From Hymenobacter ruricola (lineage in GTDB: Bacteria > Bacteroidota > Bacteroidia > Cytophagales > Hymenobacteraceae), in assembly GCF_015694525.1 (NCBI RefSeq), contig NZ_JADQDM010000007.1, forward strand, positions 62,001-126,000: DNA of 64,000 nt, written 5' to 3'. The notes under the pieces were generated by a model. That model worked only from the letters and a program-made list of their open reading frames with translations, did not search any database and was not told where the DNA came from. This document shows, piece after piece, positions 48,135 to 56,095 of the stretch. Made by a program: the position numbers and the translations under genes. Within the stretch, counting starts at the first letter, position 1. Every line of letters starts with the position of its first letter.

Positions 48135-50120
48135 GTGTCTGCTTTTTTCTTTCGTGCGCTGCTGGGGCTGGGGCTGTTGCTGAGCGTCCGGGCCTGGGCC
48201 GGCCCGCCCGCCGACACCACCCGCTGGGTCGACGCCGACGACACGCCCTGGCTGCGCGAAATCCGGCGCCAGCCCCGGGCCCACGAGCGCAGCCGGGCCT
48301 ACTGGCGCGCCCTGGTGCCGGCCCGCCCCCGCCCCACCCTCGCCGATGTGGTGCTGGTGGACCGCCTGGCCGACGCCACGGCGGCCCAGGACGTGAGCGC
48401 GGCCTACCCCCTGCGCCAGGCCGCGCTGCGCCTGGCCCTGCAGCTGCCCTTCCCCCAGGTCCGGGCCGAGATGCTGCTGAACATGGCCGACTACCACACC
48501 CAGCTGGCCCACTACGACTCGGCCGCCACCTACCTGCCGGCCGCCGAGCGCCAGTTTCGCCTCGACCGCAACCTGGGCGGCGTGGTGCGCTGCCTCCTCC
48601 GGCTGGGCCGCATTGCCGAGCAGCAGGGCCGCTACGCCGCCAGCCTGGCCCACCACCAGCGGGTGCTGGAGCTGGCCACCACCGGCAACACCCGCCGCTA
48701 CCACACCGACGCCCAGATTCAGCTCGGCGCGCTCTACGCCCGGGTGGGCGAGTACGCCACCGCCCGCCGCTACCTGCTGGAAGCGCAGCGGGCCGCCGCC
48801 CGCTACACCTACCCCGACCGCATGAACCAGGCCCTGGGCGAGCTGGGCGAAATCTGCCGCCGCCGGCGCCAGTGGGCCGCGGCCCGCGTCTATTTCACGC
48901 GCAGCATCGCCATCAGCCAGCAAATTCAGGACGTTCCCTACGCCCTGGCCAAGCAGCTCAGCCTGGCGCTGCTGCTGGAAGACCAGGGCGACGACCCGGC
49001 CGCCGCCCGGGAAGGCCGGCGGGTGCTGGCCCGGCTGCAGGCGGCCCGGCTGCCGCTGCTGGTGCCGCTGGCCCAGGCCCTGCTGGCGCGCGTGGCGCTG
49101 CGGGCCGGGCAGGTGGGCCCCGCCCTTGCCTACGGCCGCCAGGGCCTGGCGGGCAGCCAGCGCACGCTGCTGGCGGGGGTGAGCGAGGCCAGCGCCGTGC
49201 TGGCCGAGGCCTACGCCCGCCAGCGCGCCTACGGCCCGGCCCTGGCCGCCCTGCGCCAGTACAACGCCGCGCACGACAGCCTGGCCGGCGACAACATCCG
49301 GCGGCGCGCCGCCCTGCTGCAGTTCGGCCACGAGCGGCAGCAGCAGCAGGCCCAAATCCGGCTGCTCACCCAGCAGAACCGCCTGCAGCACCAAACCCAG
49401 GAGCTGGCCCAGCTCCGCGCCGAGCGCATTATTGGCGGGCTGGCCGGCCTCACCCTGCTGGTGGGCAGCGTGGCCGCGGCCCTGGTGTGGCGCGCCCGCC
49501 ACCGCCAAGCCCAGCGCGAGGCGGCCCTGCGCCAGCGCATTGCCGCCGACCTGCACGACGACGTGGGCTCCTTGCTCACCCAAATCAGTCTGCAAAGCGA
49601 CCTGCTGCGCGAGATGCCCGCCGCCCCCGACCTCACCCGGGCCCGGCTCGAACGCCTGAGCGACACCAGCCGCCGCGCCAGCCGCCACATGGCCGACGTG
49701 GTGTGGAACCTGCACACGGCTTCGGCCGAGCTGCCCGAGGTGCTGGCCCACATGCGCGACCACGCCCACGAGGTGCTGCCCCCCGCCGGCCTGGTGGTCG
49801 ACTTTGCGGTGACCGATGAGGCCGCCGCCCTGCACCCCAGCGTGGCCGTGTGCCAGACGCTCTACCTCATCTTCAAAGAGGCGCTGCACAACGCCGTGAA
49901 GCACGCCCACGGCGCCGGCCAGGTCACCATTCGGCTCAGCCGCGACGCCGGGCAGCTCTGCCTTTCGGTGCGCGACGATGGCTCCGGGGCCACTACCGCC
50001 CCCCGCCCCGGCGGCCACGGCCTGGCCAACATGCGCCGCCGCGCCGAAGCCGTGGGCGGCACCCTGCACGTGGCCGCCGAGGCCGCCGGCTTTGTGCTCA
50101 CGGCCTGCCTGCCCGGCTAG
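48135..50120 (+). CDS. TPR-containing NarL-type sensor histidine kinase (first of a tandem pair)
   Basis: The frame has no ATG at its start. I use GTG 48135 (VSAFFFRALLGLGLLLSV), giving a signal peptide and 661 residues; TTG 48093 is possible but overlaps a likely -7 element (TATCTTTC, 48081-48088). A periplasmic TPR-like helical region (~30-420) precedes a membrane segment (IIGGLAGLTLLVGSVAAALVW). The HisKA_3 domain has the phospho-acceptor His in ADLHDDVGSLLTQISLQ. The HATPase domain has the N box FKEALHNAVKHA and the G box GGHGLANM. It probably pairs with a NarL/FixJ response regulator such as the one at 27641. Confidence 0.9.
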   Translation: MSAFFFRALLGLGLLLSVRAWAGPPADTTRWVDADDTPWLREIRRQPRAHERSRAYWRALVPARPRPTLADVVLVDRLADATAAQDVSAAYPLRQAALRLALQLPFPQVRAEMLLNMADYHTQLAHYDSAATYLPAAERQFRLDRNLGGVVRCLLRLGRIAEQQGRYAASLAHHQRVLELATTGNTRRYHTDAQIQLGALYARVGEYATARRYLLEAQRAAARYTYPDRMNQALGELGEICRRRRQWAAARVYFTRSIAISQQIQDVPYALAKQLSLALLLEDQGDDPAAAREGRRVLARLQAARLPLLVPLAQALLARVALRAGQVGPALAYGRQGLAGSQRTLLAGVSEASAVLAEAYARQRAYGPALAALRQYNAAHDSLAGDNIRRRAALLQFGHERQQQQAQIRLLTQQNRLQHQTQELAQLRAERIIGGLAGLTLLVGSVAAALVWRARHRQAQREAALRQRIAADLHDDVGSLLTQISLQSDLLREMPAAPDLTRARLERLSDTSRRASRHMADVVWNLHTASAELPEVLAHMRDHAHEVLPPAGLVVDFAVTDEAAALHPSVAVCQTLYLIFKEALHNAVKHAHGAGQVTIRLSRDAGQLCLSVRDDGSGATTAPRPGGHGLANMRRRAEAVGGTLHVAAEAAGFVLTACLPG

Positions 50121-50344
50121 GAGCTTCGTGAGGTTGTAGGGGTGGGGCTTGCCCCTGCCCGGGCGCTTGGGCGCGAACGGGCGAATGCCCGCGCGCAGGC
50201 AGGCCCGGCCCCGACTGCGGCCAGTGCCTTGCCAACGGCTCTGCTTGCCGGCCCGGGAGGGGCTAACCGAAGCCCGGCAGTAGCCAAGAAAACAAATAGT
50301 GGTTTAAATAGACTGTTCTTTGTTTTTCGGGAGAATACGCCGGG

Positions 50345-50352
50345 TAAATTTG
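50345..50352 (+). promoter_or_regulatory. -7 element TAAATTTG of the second sensor kinase gene
   Basis: It is a perfect TAnnTTTG match in an AT-rich pocket, with a TTTG about 20-24 bp upstream as a -33 candidate. It lies 40 bp before the chosen GTG start. Confidence 0.7.
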
Positions 50353-50391
50353 CACGTTTATTTGTTGAGACATTTCTTAACACCAGTGTCT

Positions 50392-52449
50392 GTGCGTATA
50401 CCTTCATTTATCCGGCGTGTGGTGCTACCGGCCGGGCTGCTGGCCGGCGCGGGGCTGGTGCCTGCCCGCGTGGCGGCCCGCCCCCTGCCGCCGCTGCCCG
50501 ACAGCCTGCGCCCGGCCGCGGCCACCGCCCGCACCCCGGCCGCCCGGTTGGCGCTGTACCTGCGCGCCGCGGCCGCCTACGCCACCGCCATCGACTCGGC
50601 CGGCACGGCGGCCTACGCCCACGCGGCCGAAACCCTGGCCCGGGGCCGGGCCGACTCGGCCGCCGTGGGCCGGACCCTGAGCTTACGCGGCTTCGTGCTG
50701 GTGCAGCAGGGCAGCCCGGCCGCCGCCGCCCCCCTGTTGCACCGGGCCGAGCCCCTGCTGCGCACCGCGCGGCTGGCTTGGCGTGCCGACAACCACAACT
50801 ACCTGGCCTGGCTGCTGGGCGACACCAACCAGCCCGGCGCGGCCCTGGCCTACCTGCGCCGCGCCTACGCCGAGTACGGCCGCCTGAGCGACCAGGCCGC
50901 GCAGGCCAACCTCTCGGGCACGGCCACCGTGGTGTACCTCTACCAGGGCCGGCCGGACTCGGCGGCTTTCGTGCTGCTGCGCGCCGCCCGCCAGCAGCAC
51001 CGCCTGGGCCGCGCCGACGACGAGGCCAACACCCTGGGCAGCCTGGCCACCGTGCTGCACCAGATGGGCCGCCTGCCCGAAGCCGACCGCTACGCCCGCC
51101 AGGCCCTGGCCGCCCTGCAGCGCCTGGGCAACGAAGACAACCAGGCCCCCGTGTACCAGACGCTGGGCAACATTGCCTGGGCCCGCCACCGCCCCGCCGA
51201 GGCCGTGCCCTACTACCGCGAAACCATCCGGCGCCTGCGCCGCCAGCACCAGGAAGGCAACCTGACGCCCTGCTACGGCAGCATTGCGGGGGCGTTTTCG
51301 GACCTGGGCCGGGGCGACTCGGCCATTTATTACCAGACCCTGGCCCTGCGCCTGTGCCAGCAGCTGGGCCAATCTACCCAGGCGGCCATCGAGATGAGTT
51401 CCCTGGCCTACATCTACCTGCACCAGCACCGCCTGGCCGAGGCCGAGCACTGGGCCCAGGCCAGCCTGGCCGCCCAGGGCACCAAGCGGCTGCAAGGCAG
51501 CCGCGCCGTGGCCGTGCTTGAGAAAGTGGCCGAGGCCCGGGGCGACTTCCGCGAGGCCCTGCGCCGCGAGCACCAGTTGCGCAAGCTCGACGAGGCCAGC
51601 TTCAAGCGCCAAAGCGAAGAGACGGTGCAGCAGGAGCGCGCCCGCTTCGAAACCGACCGCGCCGAGCAGCAGGTGGCCCTGCTCACGGCCCGCGCCCGCG
51701 TGCTGGCCCAAACCCAGGAGCTGGCCCAGCTGCGCAGCCGGCAGCAGTTGGTGGGCATTGGGGTGCTGGTGGCGCTGGCGGGGGCCCTGGGCGGCTGGCT
51801 GTTTTGGCGCTACCGGCAGCGGCAGGCCGCCCGCCTGCTGGCGCGCGACCAGGAGCTGCGCCAGCGCCTAGCCGCCGACCTGCACGACGACGTGGGCGCG
51901 CTGCTGACCCAAATCAGCCTGCAAAGCAACCTGCTGAGCGAAACCGCGGCCGCCCCCGCCCAAACGCTGGAACGCCTCAACCGCCTGAGCGAAACCAGCC
52001 GCCGCGCCGCCCGCCAGATGGCCGACGTGGTGTGGGGCCTGCACACCGCCGCGGCCGGGCTGCCCGAAGTGCTGGTGCACATGCGCGACCACGCCCACGA
52101 GGTGCTCGAACCCGCCGGCCTGGCCGTCGACTTCGCCGTGACCGACGAGGCCGCCGCGCTGCGCCCCGGCGCGGCCGTGTGCCAGCACCTGTACCTCATT
52201 TTCAAGGAGGCGCTGCACAACGTGGTGAAGCATGCGCCCGAAGCCACCCGGGTCACCATCCGCCTTTCCGCGCTGCGTGGCCAGCTCTGCCTTTCGGTGC
52301 GCGACAACGCCCCGGGCCCGGCCCAGACCGCCCGCGCCGGGGGCCAGGGCATGGGCAGCATGCGCCAGCGCGCCGCGTCGGTGGGCGGCACGCTGGAGGT
52401 GCAGCCCGAGGCCCACGGCTTCGGGGTGGTGGCGTGCCTGCCGGGGTAG
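50392..52449 (+). CDS. TPR-containing NarL-type sensor histidine kinase (second of a tandem pair)
   Basis: No ATG exists in the start region. I use GTG 50392 (VRIPSFIRRVVLPAGLLAG), downstream of the -7 element at 50345, giving 685 residues with a signal peptide. TPR-like helices (~60-400), a coiled coil (~410-465), a membrane segment (LVGIGVLVALAGALGGWLFW), HisKA_3 (ADLHDDVGALLTQISLQ) and HATPase (FKEALHNVVKHA, GGQGMGSM) follow. Its kinase half is very similar to the upstream kinase while the sensor half is diverged. That suggests duplication followed by specialisation to different signals. Confidence 0.9.
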   Translation: MRIPSFIRRVVLPAGLLAGAGLVPARVAARPLPPLPDSLRPAAATARTPAARLALYLRAAAAYATAIDSAGTAAYAHAAETLARGRADSAAVGRTLSLRGFVLVQQGSPAAAAPLLHRAEPLLRTARLAWRADNHNYLAWLLGDTNQPGAALAYLRRAYAEYGRLSDQAAQANLSGTATVVYLYQGRPDSAAFVLLRAARQQHRLGRADDEANTLGSLATVLHQMGRLPEADRYARQALAALQRLGNEDNQAPVYQTLGNIAWARHRPAEAVPYYRETIRRLRRQHQEGNLTPCYGSIAGAFSDLGRGDSAIYYQTLALRLCQQLGQSTQAAIEMSSLAYIYLHQHRLAEAEHWAQASLAAQGTKRLQGSRAVAVLEKVAEARGDFREALRREHQLRKLDEASFKRQSEETVQQERARFETDRAEQQVALLTARARVLAQTQELAQLRSRQQLVGIGVLVALAGALGGWLFWRYRQRQAARLLARDQELRQRLAADLHDDVGALLTQISLQSNLLSETAAAPAQTLERLNRLSETSRRAARQMADVVWGLHTAAAGLPEVLVHMRDHAHEVLEPAGLAVDFAVTDEAAALRPGAAVCQHLYLIFKEALHNVVKHAPEATRVTIRLSALRGQLCLSVRDNAPGPAQTARAGGQGMGSMRQRAASVGGTLEVQPEAHGFGVVACLPG

Positions 52450-52484
52450 GGCGTCGGGCGGGCGGTTGCGCAGTACGGCCCTTC

Positions 52485-52584
52485 TGTCATCCTGAGCGCC
52501 GCGAAGGACCTTCTCACGTTGGAGGCGGTAATTACTTCCAGCTATTCAGCGGTTAGAAGGTCCTTCGCGGTGCTCAGGATGACA
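52485..52584. repeat. palindromic intergenic repeat, GTCATCCTGAGC/GAAGGACCTT subtype
   Basis: TGTCATCCTGAGCGCCGCG, then AAGGACCTTCTCA, mirrors an arm ending GCTCAGGATGACA. It lies between the second kinase gene and the M1 peptidase gene. Confidence 0.85.
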
Positions 52585-52665
52585 GACGGGGCGCCGTGCA
52601 TTGTCCTCGGCAGGCTTTCGGTCGTTCTTTTGCAGGCTCTCCCCGCCAGCCCCGCACCCTACTTC

Positions 52666-54528
52666 ATGCGTTTTCTTCCTTTCCTCCCCCTTCTCCTCGC
52701 CCTGCCGGCCCTGGCCCAGCAGCCGCTGCCCGTGCCGCGCAACCTGCAGGCCACCTACGCCAACGGCACCCGCGCCGAAAGCGGCCAGCCCGGCCCCACC
52801 TACTGGCAAAACACCGCCGACTACAACCTGGCCGTCACCTTCGACCCCGCCACGCGCCGCGTGGCCGGCACCGTCGACATTACCTACCAGAACAACAGCC
52901 CCGACTCGCTGCGGCAGGTCTGGTTCAAGCTCTACCCCAACCTGTACCGGAAGGGGGCGCCCCGCGACAAGAGCTTCGCGCCGGAAGACATTGGCGAGGG
53001 CGTCAAAATCTCGGCCCTGACCATCAACGGGGAGGTGTTTGACGTGAAGAAGCTGGCCATTGACGCCACCAACCTGGCCGTGCCGCTGCGCCGGGCCATC
53101 GGGGCGCGCCGGGCAGCCACGGTGCGGGTGGCGTACTCCTACATCCTCAACAAGGGCTCGCACCAGCGCACCGGCGAGATTGAGCCGGGCGCGGCATTCG
53201 TGGCTTATTTCTTCCCGCGCATTGCCGTGTACGACGACATCGACGGCTGGAACCGCGTGCCCTACACCGGCGACCAGGAGTTCTACAACGACTTCTGCAA
53301 TTTCAAGGCCGCCATCACCGTGCCCAAAAACTTTGTGGTGTGGGCCACCGGCGACCTGCAGAACGCCGACCAGGTGCTCACCAAAAAGTACGCCCAGCGC
53401 CTGCGCGACGCCGGGCAGCAGGACGCCGTGGCCTTCGTCGTCTCGGCCGAGGACGCCCAGCGGCGCGACATCACCGCCCCAAGCCCGCAGAATACCTGGC
53501 GCTTCGAGGCCCGCAACGTGACGGACTTCGTGTTTGCCACCAGTGACCACTACGTGTGGCAGAGCACCAGCCTGGTGGTGGACCCCGCCACCAAGCGCCG
53601 CACCCGCGTCGACGCCGTGTATAACCCCAAGCACAAGGACTACGCCGAGGTCATCGACTTCAGCCGCAAAACGGTGGAAGCCATGAGCTACACCTTCCCG
53701 AAATGGCCCTTCCCCTACGCCCACGAAACGGTGTTTGACGGGCTGGACCAGATGGAGTACCCGATGATGGTGAACGACAACCCCACCGACACCCGCGACG
53801 ACGCCATCACGCTCACGGACCACGAAATCTTCCACACGATGTTCCCCTTCTACATGGGCATCAACGAGACGAAGTACGGCTGGATGGACGAGGGCTGGGC
53901 CACCATCGGCGAGTGGCTGATTTCGTCCCTCATCGACCCCAAGCTGGACGACGACTACGGCATCAAGCCCTACGCCGACCACGCCGGCGAGGAAGGCGAC
54001 CTGCCCGTCATCACGCCCAGCACCCAGCAAAACGGCGGCGCATTCTTCCTCAACTCCTACCCCAAGCCCGGCATGGGCTACCTCTACGTGAAGGACCTGC
54101 TCGGCGACGAGCTGTTCACCAAGACCCTGCACACCTACATCCGCAACTGGAACGGCAAGCACCCCATGCCCTACGACTTCTTCAACAGCATGAACGCCGG
54201 GGCGGGCCGCAACCTCAACTGGTTCTGGCGGCGCTGGTTCTTCGACGACGGCTACCCAGACCTGGCCATTGCGGCCGTCACCAAAACCGCCGCCGGCTAC
54301 GACCTCACCGTGCAAGCCAAAGGCAGCAAGCCCGTCCCCGTCGACCTCACCCTCACCTTTGCCGACAACTCGACCCAAAAATTCCACCGCAGCATCGCCG
54401 TCTGGGAAACCGGGGCTACTACGGTCACCATCCCCGTGCCCACCAAGCAACCCCTGACGCGCGCGACGCTGGGCAGCACGCTGGTGCCCGACAGCTACCC
54501 GAAGGACAATGCGTGGGAGGGGAAGTAG
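52666..54528 (+). CDS. secreted M1-family metallopeptidase (aminopeptidase N-like)
   Basis: ATG 52666 (MRFLPFLPLLLALPALAQ) gives a signal peptide and 620 residues. The zinc site is His386-Glu387-x-x-His390 (HEIFH) with Glu409 in WMDEGWA, the exact HExxH-18-E spacing of the M1 clan. The usual GAMEN exopeptidase motif is replaced by QMEYPMM, common among Bacteroidota M1 homologues, so strict aminopeptidase action is uncertain. An N-terminal beta domain (~25-230) precedes the catalytic domain, and a beta-sandwich (~530-615) follows. It acts in the periplasm or outside. Confidence 0.92.
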   Translation: MRFLPFLPLLLALPALAQQPLPVPRNLQATYANGTRAESGQPGPTYWQNTADYNLAVTFDPATRRVAGTVDITYQNNSPDSLRQVWFKLYPNLYRKGAPRDKSFAPEDIGEGVKISALTINGEVFDVKKLAIDATNLAVPLRRAIGARRAATVRVAYSYILNKGSHQRTGEIEPGAAFVAYFFPRIAVYDDIDGWNRVPYTGDQEFYNDFCNFKAAITVPKNFVVWATGDLQNADQVLTKKYAQRLRDAGQQDAVAFVVSAEDAQRRDITAPSPQNTWRFEARNVTDFVFATSDHYVWQSTSLVVDPATKRRTRVDAVYNPKHKDYAEVIDFSRKTVEAMSYTFPKWPFPYAHETVFDGLDQMEYPMMVNDNPTDTRDDAITLTDHEIFHTMFPFYMGINETKYGWMDEGWATIGEWLISSLIDPKLDDDYGIKPYADHAGEEGDLPVITPSTQQNGGAFFLNSYPKPGMGYLYVKDLLGDELFTKTLHTYIRNWNGKHPMPYDFFNSMNAGAGRNLNWFWRRWFFDDGYPDLAIAAVTKTAAGYDLTVQAKGSKPVPVDLTLTFADNSTQKFHRSIAVWETGATTVTIPVPTKQPLTRATLGSTLVPDSYPKDNAWEGK

Positions 54529-54960
54529 ATGTCCAGGCCAGTTCAAATAAGTTGGATGACAAAAAAGCAGGGGCTTTATGTTGCTTTAACCTGTCTGTTG
54601 CTTTTTGTAATCTTGGTAATCATGGTCAGCGCTTTCAGCATTTTAACAGAGCCAATTCATGACATATTATTCTCAATCAGTTTGCTTCTTATTGCCGCGT
54701 ATCAATACTGGTTTAACTACTATGTTTCGGTTAATGGAAGCCATATTATTATCGAGAATGGCAGAGGAAAATTCATTAAATCCATAGATGAAGAATTCAA
54801 AGTAGAATCCGTAGGCGGTTTTACATACAAGATTCGTTTTAAAAATGGACAAGCATTCAACTTCAACTGCGCTCCCGATTTTCATTTTGGGGTAAATCGG
54901 GATAAGGCTAGTGTGCTGGAACACATAATTAGGACAGAAGGCGAAAAAGGAAAGCATTGA
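54529..54960 (+). CDS. small hypothetical membrane protein, AT-rich
   Basis: The ATG follows the M1 gene's TAG with no gap. The 143-residue product has two predicted membrane helices (about 15-37 and 47-68) and a C-terminal strand-rich soluble domain (NGSHIIIENGRGKFIKSIDE). Base composition is far more AT-rich than its neighbours, and codons such as ATT, TTA and AAA are common, which suggests recent acquisition or relaxed codon choice. Its 3' end abuts the rnpB promoter. I do not recognise a family. Confidence 0.65.
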   Translation: MSRPVQISWMTKKQGLYVALTCLLLFVILVIMVSAFSILTEPIHDILFSISLLLIAAYQYWFNYYVSVNGSHIIIENGRGKFIKSIDEEFKVESVGGFTYKIRFKNGQAFNFNCAPDFHFGVNRDKASVLEHIIRTEGEKGKH

Positions 54961-54964
54961 GTCC

Positions 54965-54972
54965 TACCTTTG
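54965..54972 (+). promoter_or_regulatory. rnpB promoter -7 element TACCTTTG
   Basis: It matches TAnnTTTG perfectly and ends 6 bp before the predicted 5' end of RNase P RNA, which agrees with a -7 position. Confidence 0.8.
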
Positions 54973-54978
54973 CCCGCA

Positions 54979-55434
54979 GTGATGGGTCGCCCCACCGCGG
55001 CGCCCAACGCAAGACGGGCGACGAGGAAAGTCCGGGCAACGCAGAGCACCCTGCTTCCTAACGGGAAGGACTGGCCAGTATAATGCGAACCAGGACAGCC
55101 AGTGCCACAGAAAACTACCGCCGGAAGGTGGAGTGGCGGAATGGTGGATTGTTGTTCAGACAACTCACCACCCCACCAATCCGCCATCAGGTAAGGGTGA
55201 AAAGGTGCGGTAAGAGCGCACCAGCGGGCGGGTGACCGTCCCGGCTGGGTAAACCTCAGGGGTTGAAAGACCAAATAAGCTGGCACGCCGGCGCGGCTTC
55301 GGCCGCTTCGGCACCGGGCGGCTCGTCCGGCGCCAGCGGGTAGGTTGATGGAGCCTTTCCGCGAGGACTGGCCTAGATAAATGGTGGGGACGCGGCTTCG
55401 GCCGCGCACAAAACCCGGCTTACAGACCCATCAC
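54979..55434 (+). ncRNA. rnpB: RNase P RNA (class A)
   Basis: Helix P1 is formed by GTGATGGGTC at the 5' end and GACCCATCAC at the 3' end. Universally conserved blocks are present in order: GAGGAAAGTCCGGGC, ACAGAAAACTACCGCC, GGTAAGGGTGAAAAGGTG, TAAGAGCGCACCAG, GGTAAACC and AGATAAATGGTGG, then ACAAAACCCGGCTTACAGA. The length (about 456 nt) fits bacterial type A RNA. It is the catalytic subunit that trims tRNA 5' leaders. A perfect -7 element precedes it and a strong terminator follows. Confidence 0.96.
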
Positions 55435-55442
55435 CTCACATC

Positions 55443-55476
55443 AAAAAGGCCACTCCCGCGCGGGAGTGGCCTTTTT
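55443..55476 (+). terminator. rnpB terminator
   Basis: AAAAAGGCCACTCCCGC and GCGGGAGTGGCCTTTTT are perfectly complementary, followed by a T run. Confidence 0.9.
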
Positions 55477-55490
55477 CGTTGGTTTGGCCC

Positions 55491-55633
55491 GGCAGGGGTC
55501 CCTGCTGGCCGGTTCCGGCTTCGGGTTGGCCGGCAGGGACCCCTGCCACCCCAAAGGGAGTCGGAGTTGAGCGGCAGGGGTCCCTGCTGGCTCAGCGGGA
55601 GCCGGGGTTGACCGACAGGGGTCCCTGCCGGCC
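55491..55633. repeat. 41-bp tandem repeat, four units with palindromic cores
   Basis: Cores GGCAGGGGTCCCTGC or close variants begin at 55491, 55532, 55573 and 55614, exactly 41 bp apart. The core in the second unit is in the opposite orientation (GGCAGGGACCCCTGCC). Intervening bases are related (GGGAGYCGGRGTTGA-like in the last two). The array fills the gap between the rnpB terminator and the convergent cytochrome gene. Confidence 0.8.
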
Positions 55634-55637
55634 AAGG

Positions 55638-56087
55638 CTACTTCTTGCCCGCTGCCCGCACGGCTTTCACTTCGCCCACGGTCACGGCGCTGGCCTTGTT
55701 GCCGAAGCTGTTGCGCACGAAGGTGAGGACATCGGCCATTTGCTGGTCGGTGAGGTGGGTTTGGGCGGGCATGGCGTTGTGGTAGGGCTCGCCGTCGATG
55801 TCGACGCCGCGCAGGCCGTTGACCAGCACGTTTATCAGGCGGGGCTTGTCGCCGAGCACGTAATCAGTTTTGCTGAGCGGCGGGTTCAGGCCGTCCACGC
55901 CGCCCCCGTCGGCCTGGTGGCAGCTCAGGCAATTCTGGGTGTACACGGCCTTACCGGCGGCCAGCACCGCGGCCGAAACGCCGGCCGCAGGCTGCTTGGC
56001 CGGGGCTTTGGCAACCGGTTTTTTCTGGGCAAAAGCGGCCCCGCTGCTCAGCAGCAACAGGACCAGCAGGGCACTACGCTTCTTCAC
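55638..56087 (-). CDS. secreted mono-haem cytochrome c
   Basis: I start at GTG 56087 (VKKRSALLVLLLLSSG), giving 149 residues; GTG 56093 is also possible. The signal peptide ends AAFAQ. The haem site is CLSCH, and the axial methionine is probably in NAMPAQTHLTDQQ. A Lys/Ala/Pro linker (residues ~22-36) separates the signal from the domain. The gene begins 8 bp after the sugar dehydrogenase-like gene, so the cytochrome probably accepts its electrons. Confidence 0.88.
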   Translation of the reverse strand: MKKRSALLVLLLLSSGAAFAQKKPVAKAPAKQPAAGVSAAVLAAGKAVYTQNCLSCHQADGGGVDGLNPPLSKTDYVLGDKPRLINVLVNGLRGVDIDGEPYHNAMPAQTHLTDQQMADVLTFVRNSFGNKASAVTVGEVKAVRAAGKK

Positions 56088-56095
56088 AAACACAC

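Noticed and set aside
48120..50069. Minus-strand ORF of 649 codons opposite the first sensor kinase gene
   Set aside because: It is an antisense shadow; the plus frame has full HisKA_3 and HATPase motifs.
55491..55633. CRISPR-like array after rnpB
   Set aside because: The sequences between cores are related to each other, one core is inverted, there are only four units, and no cas gene is present.
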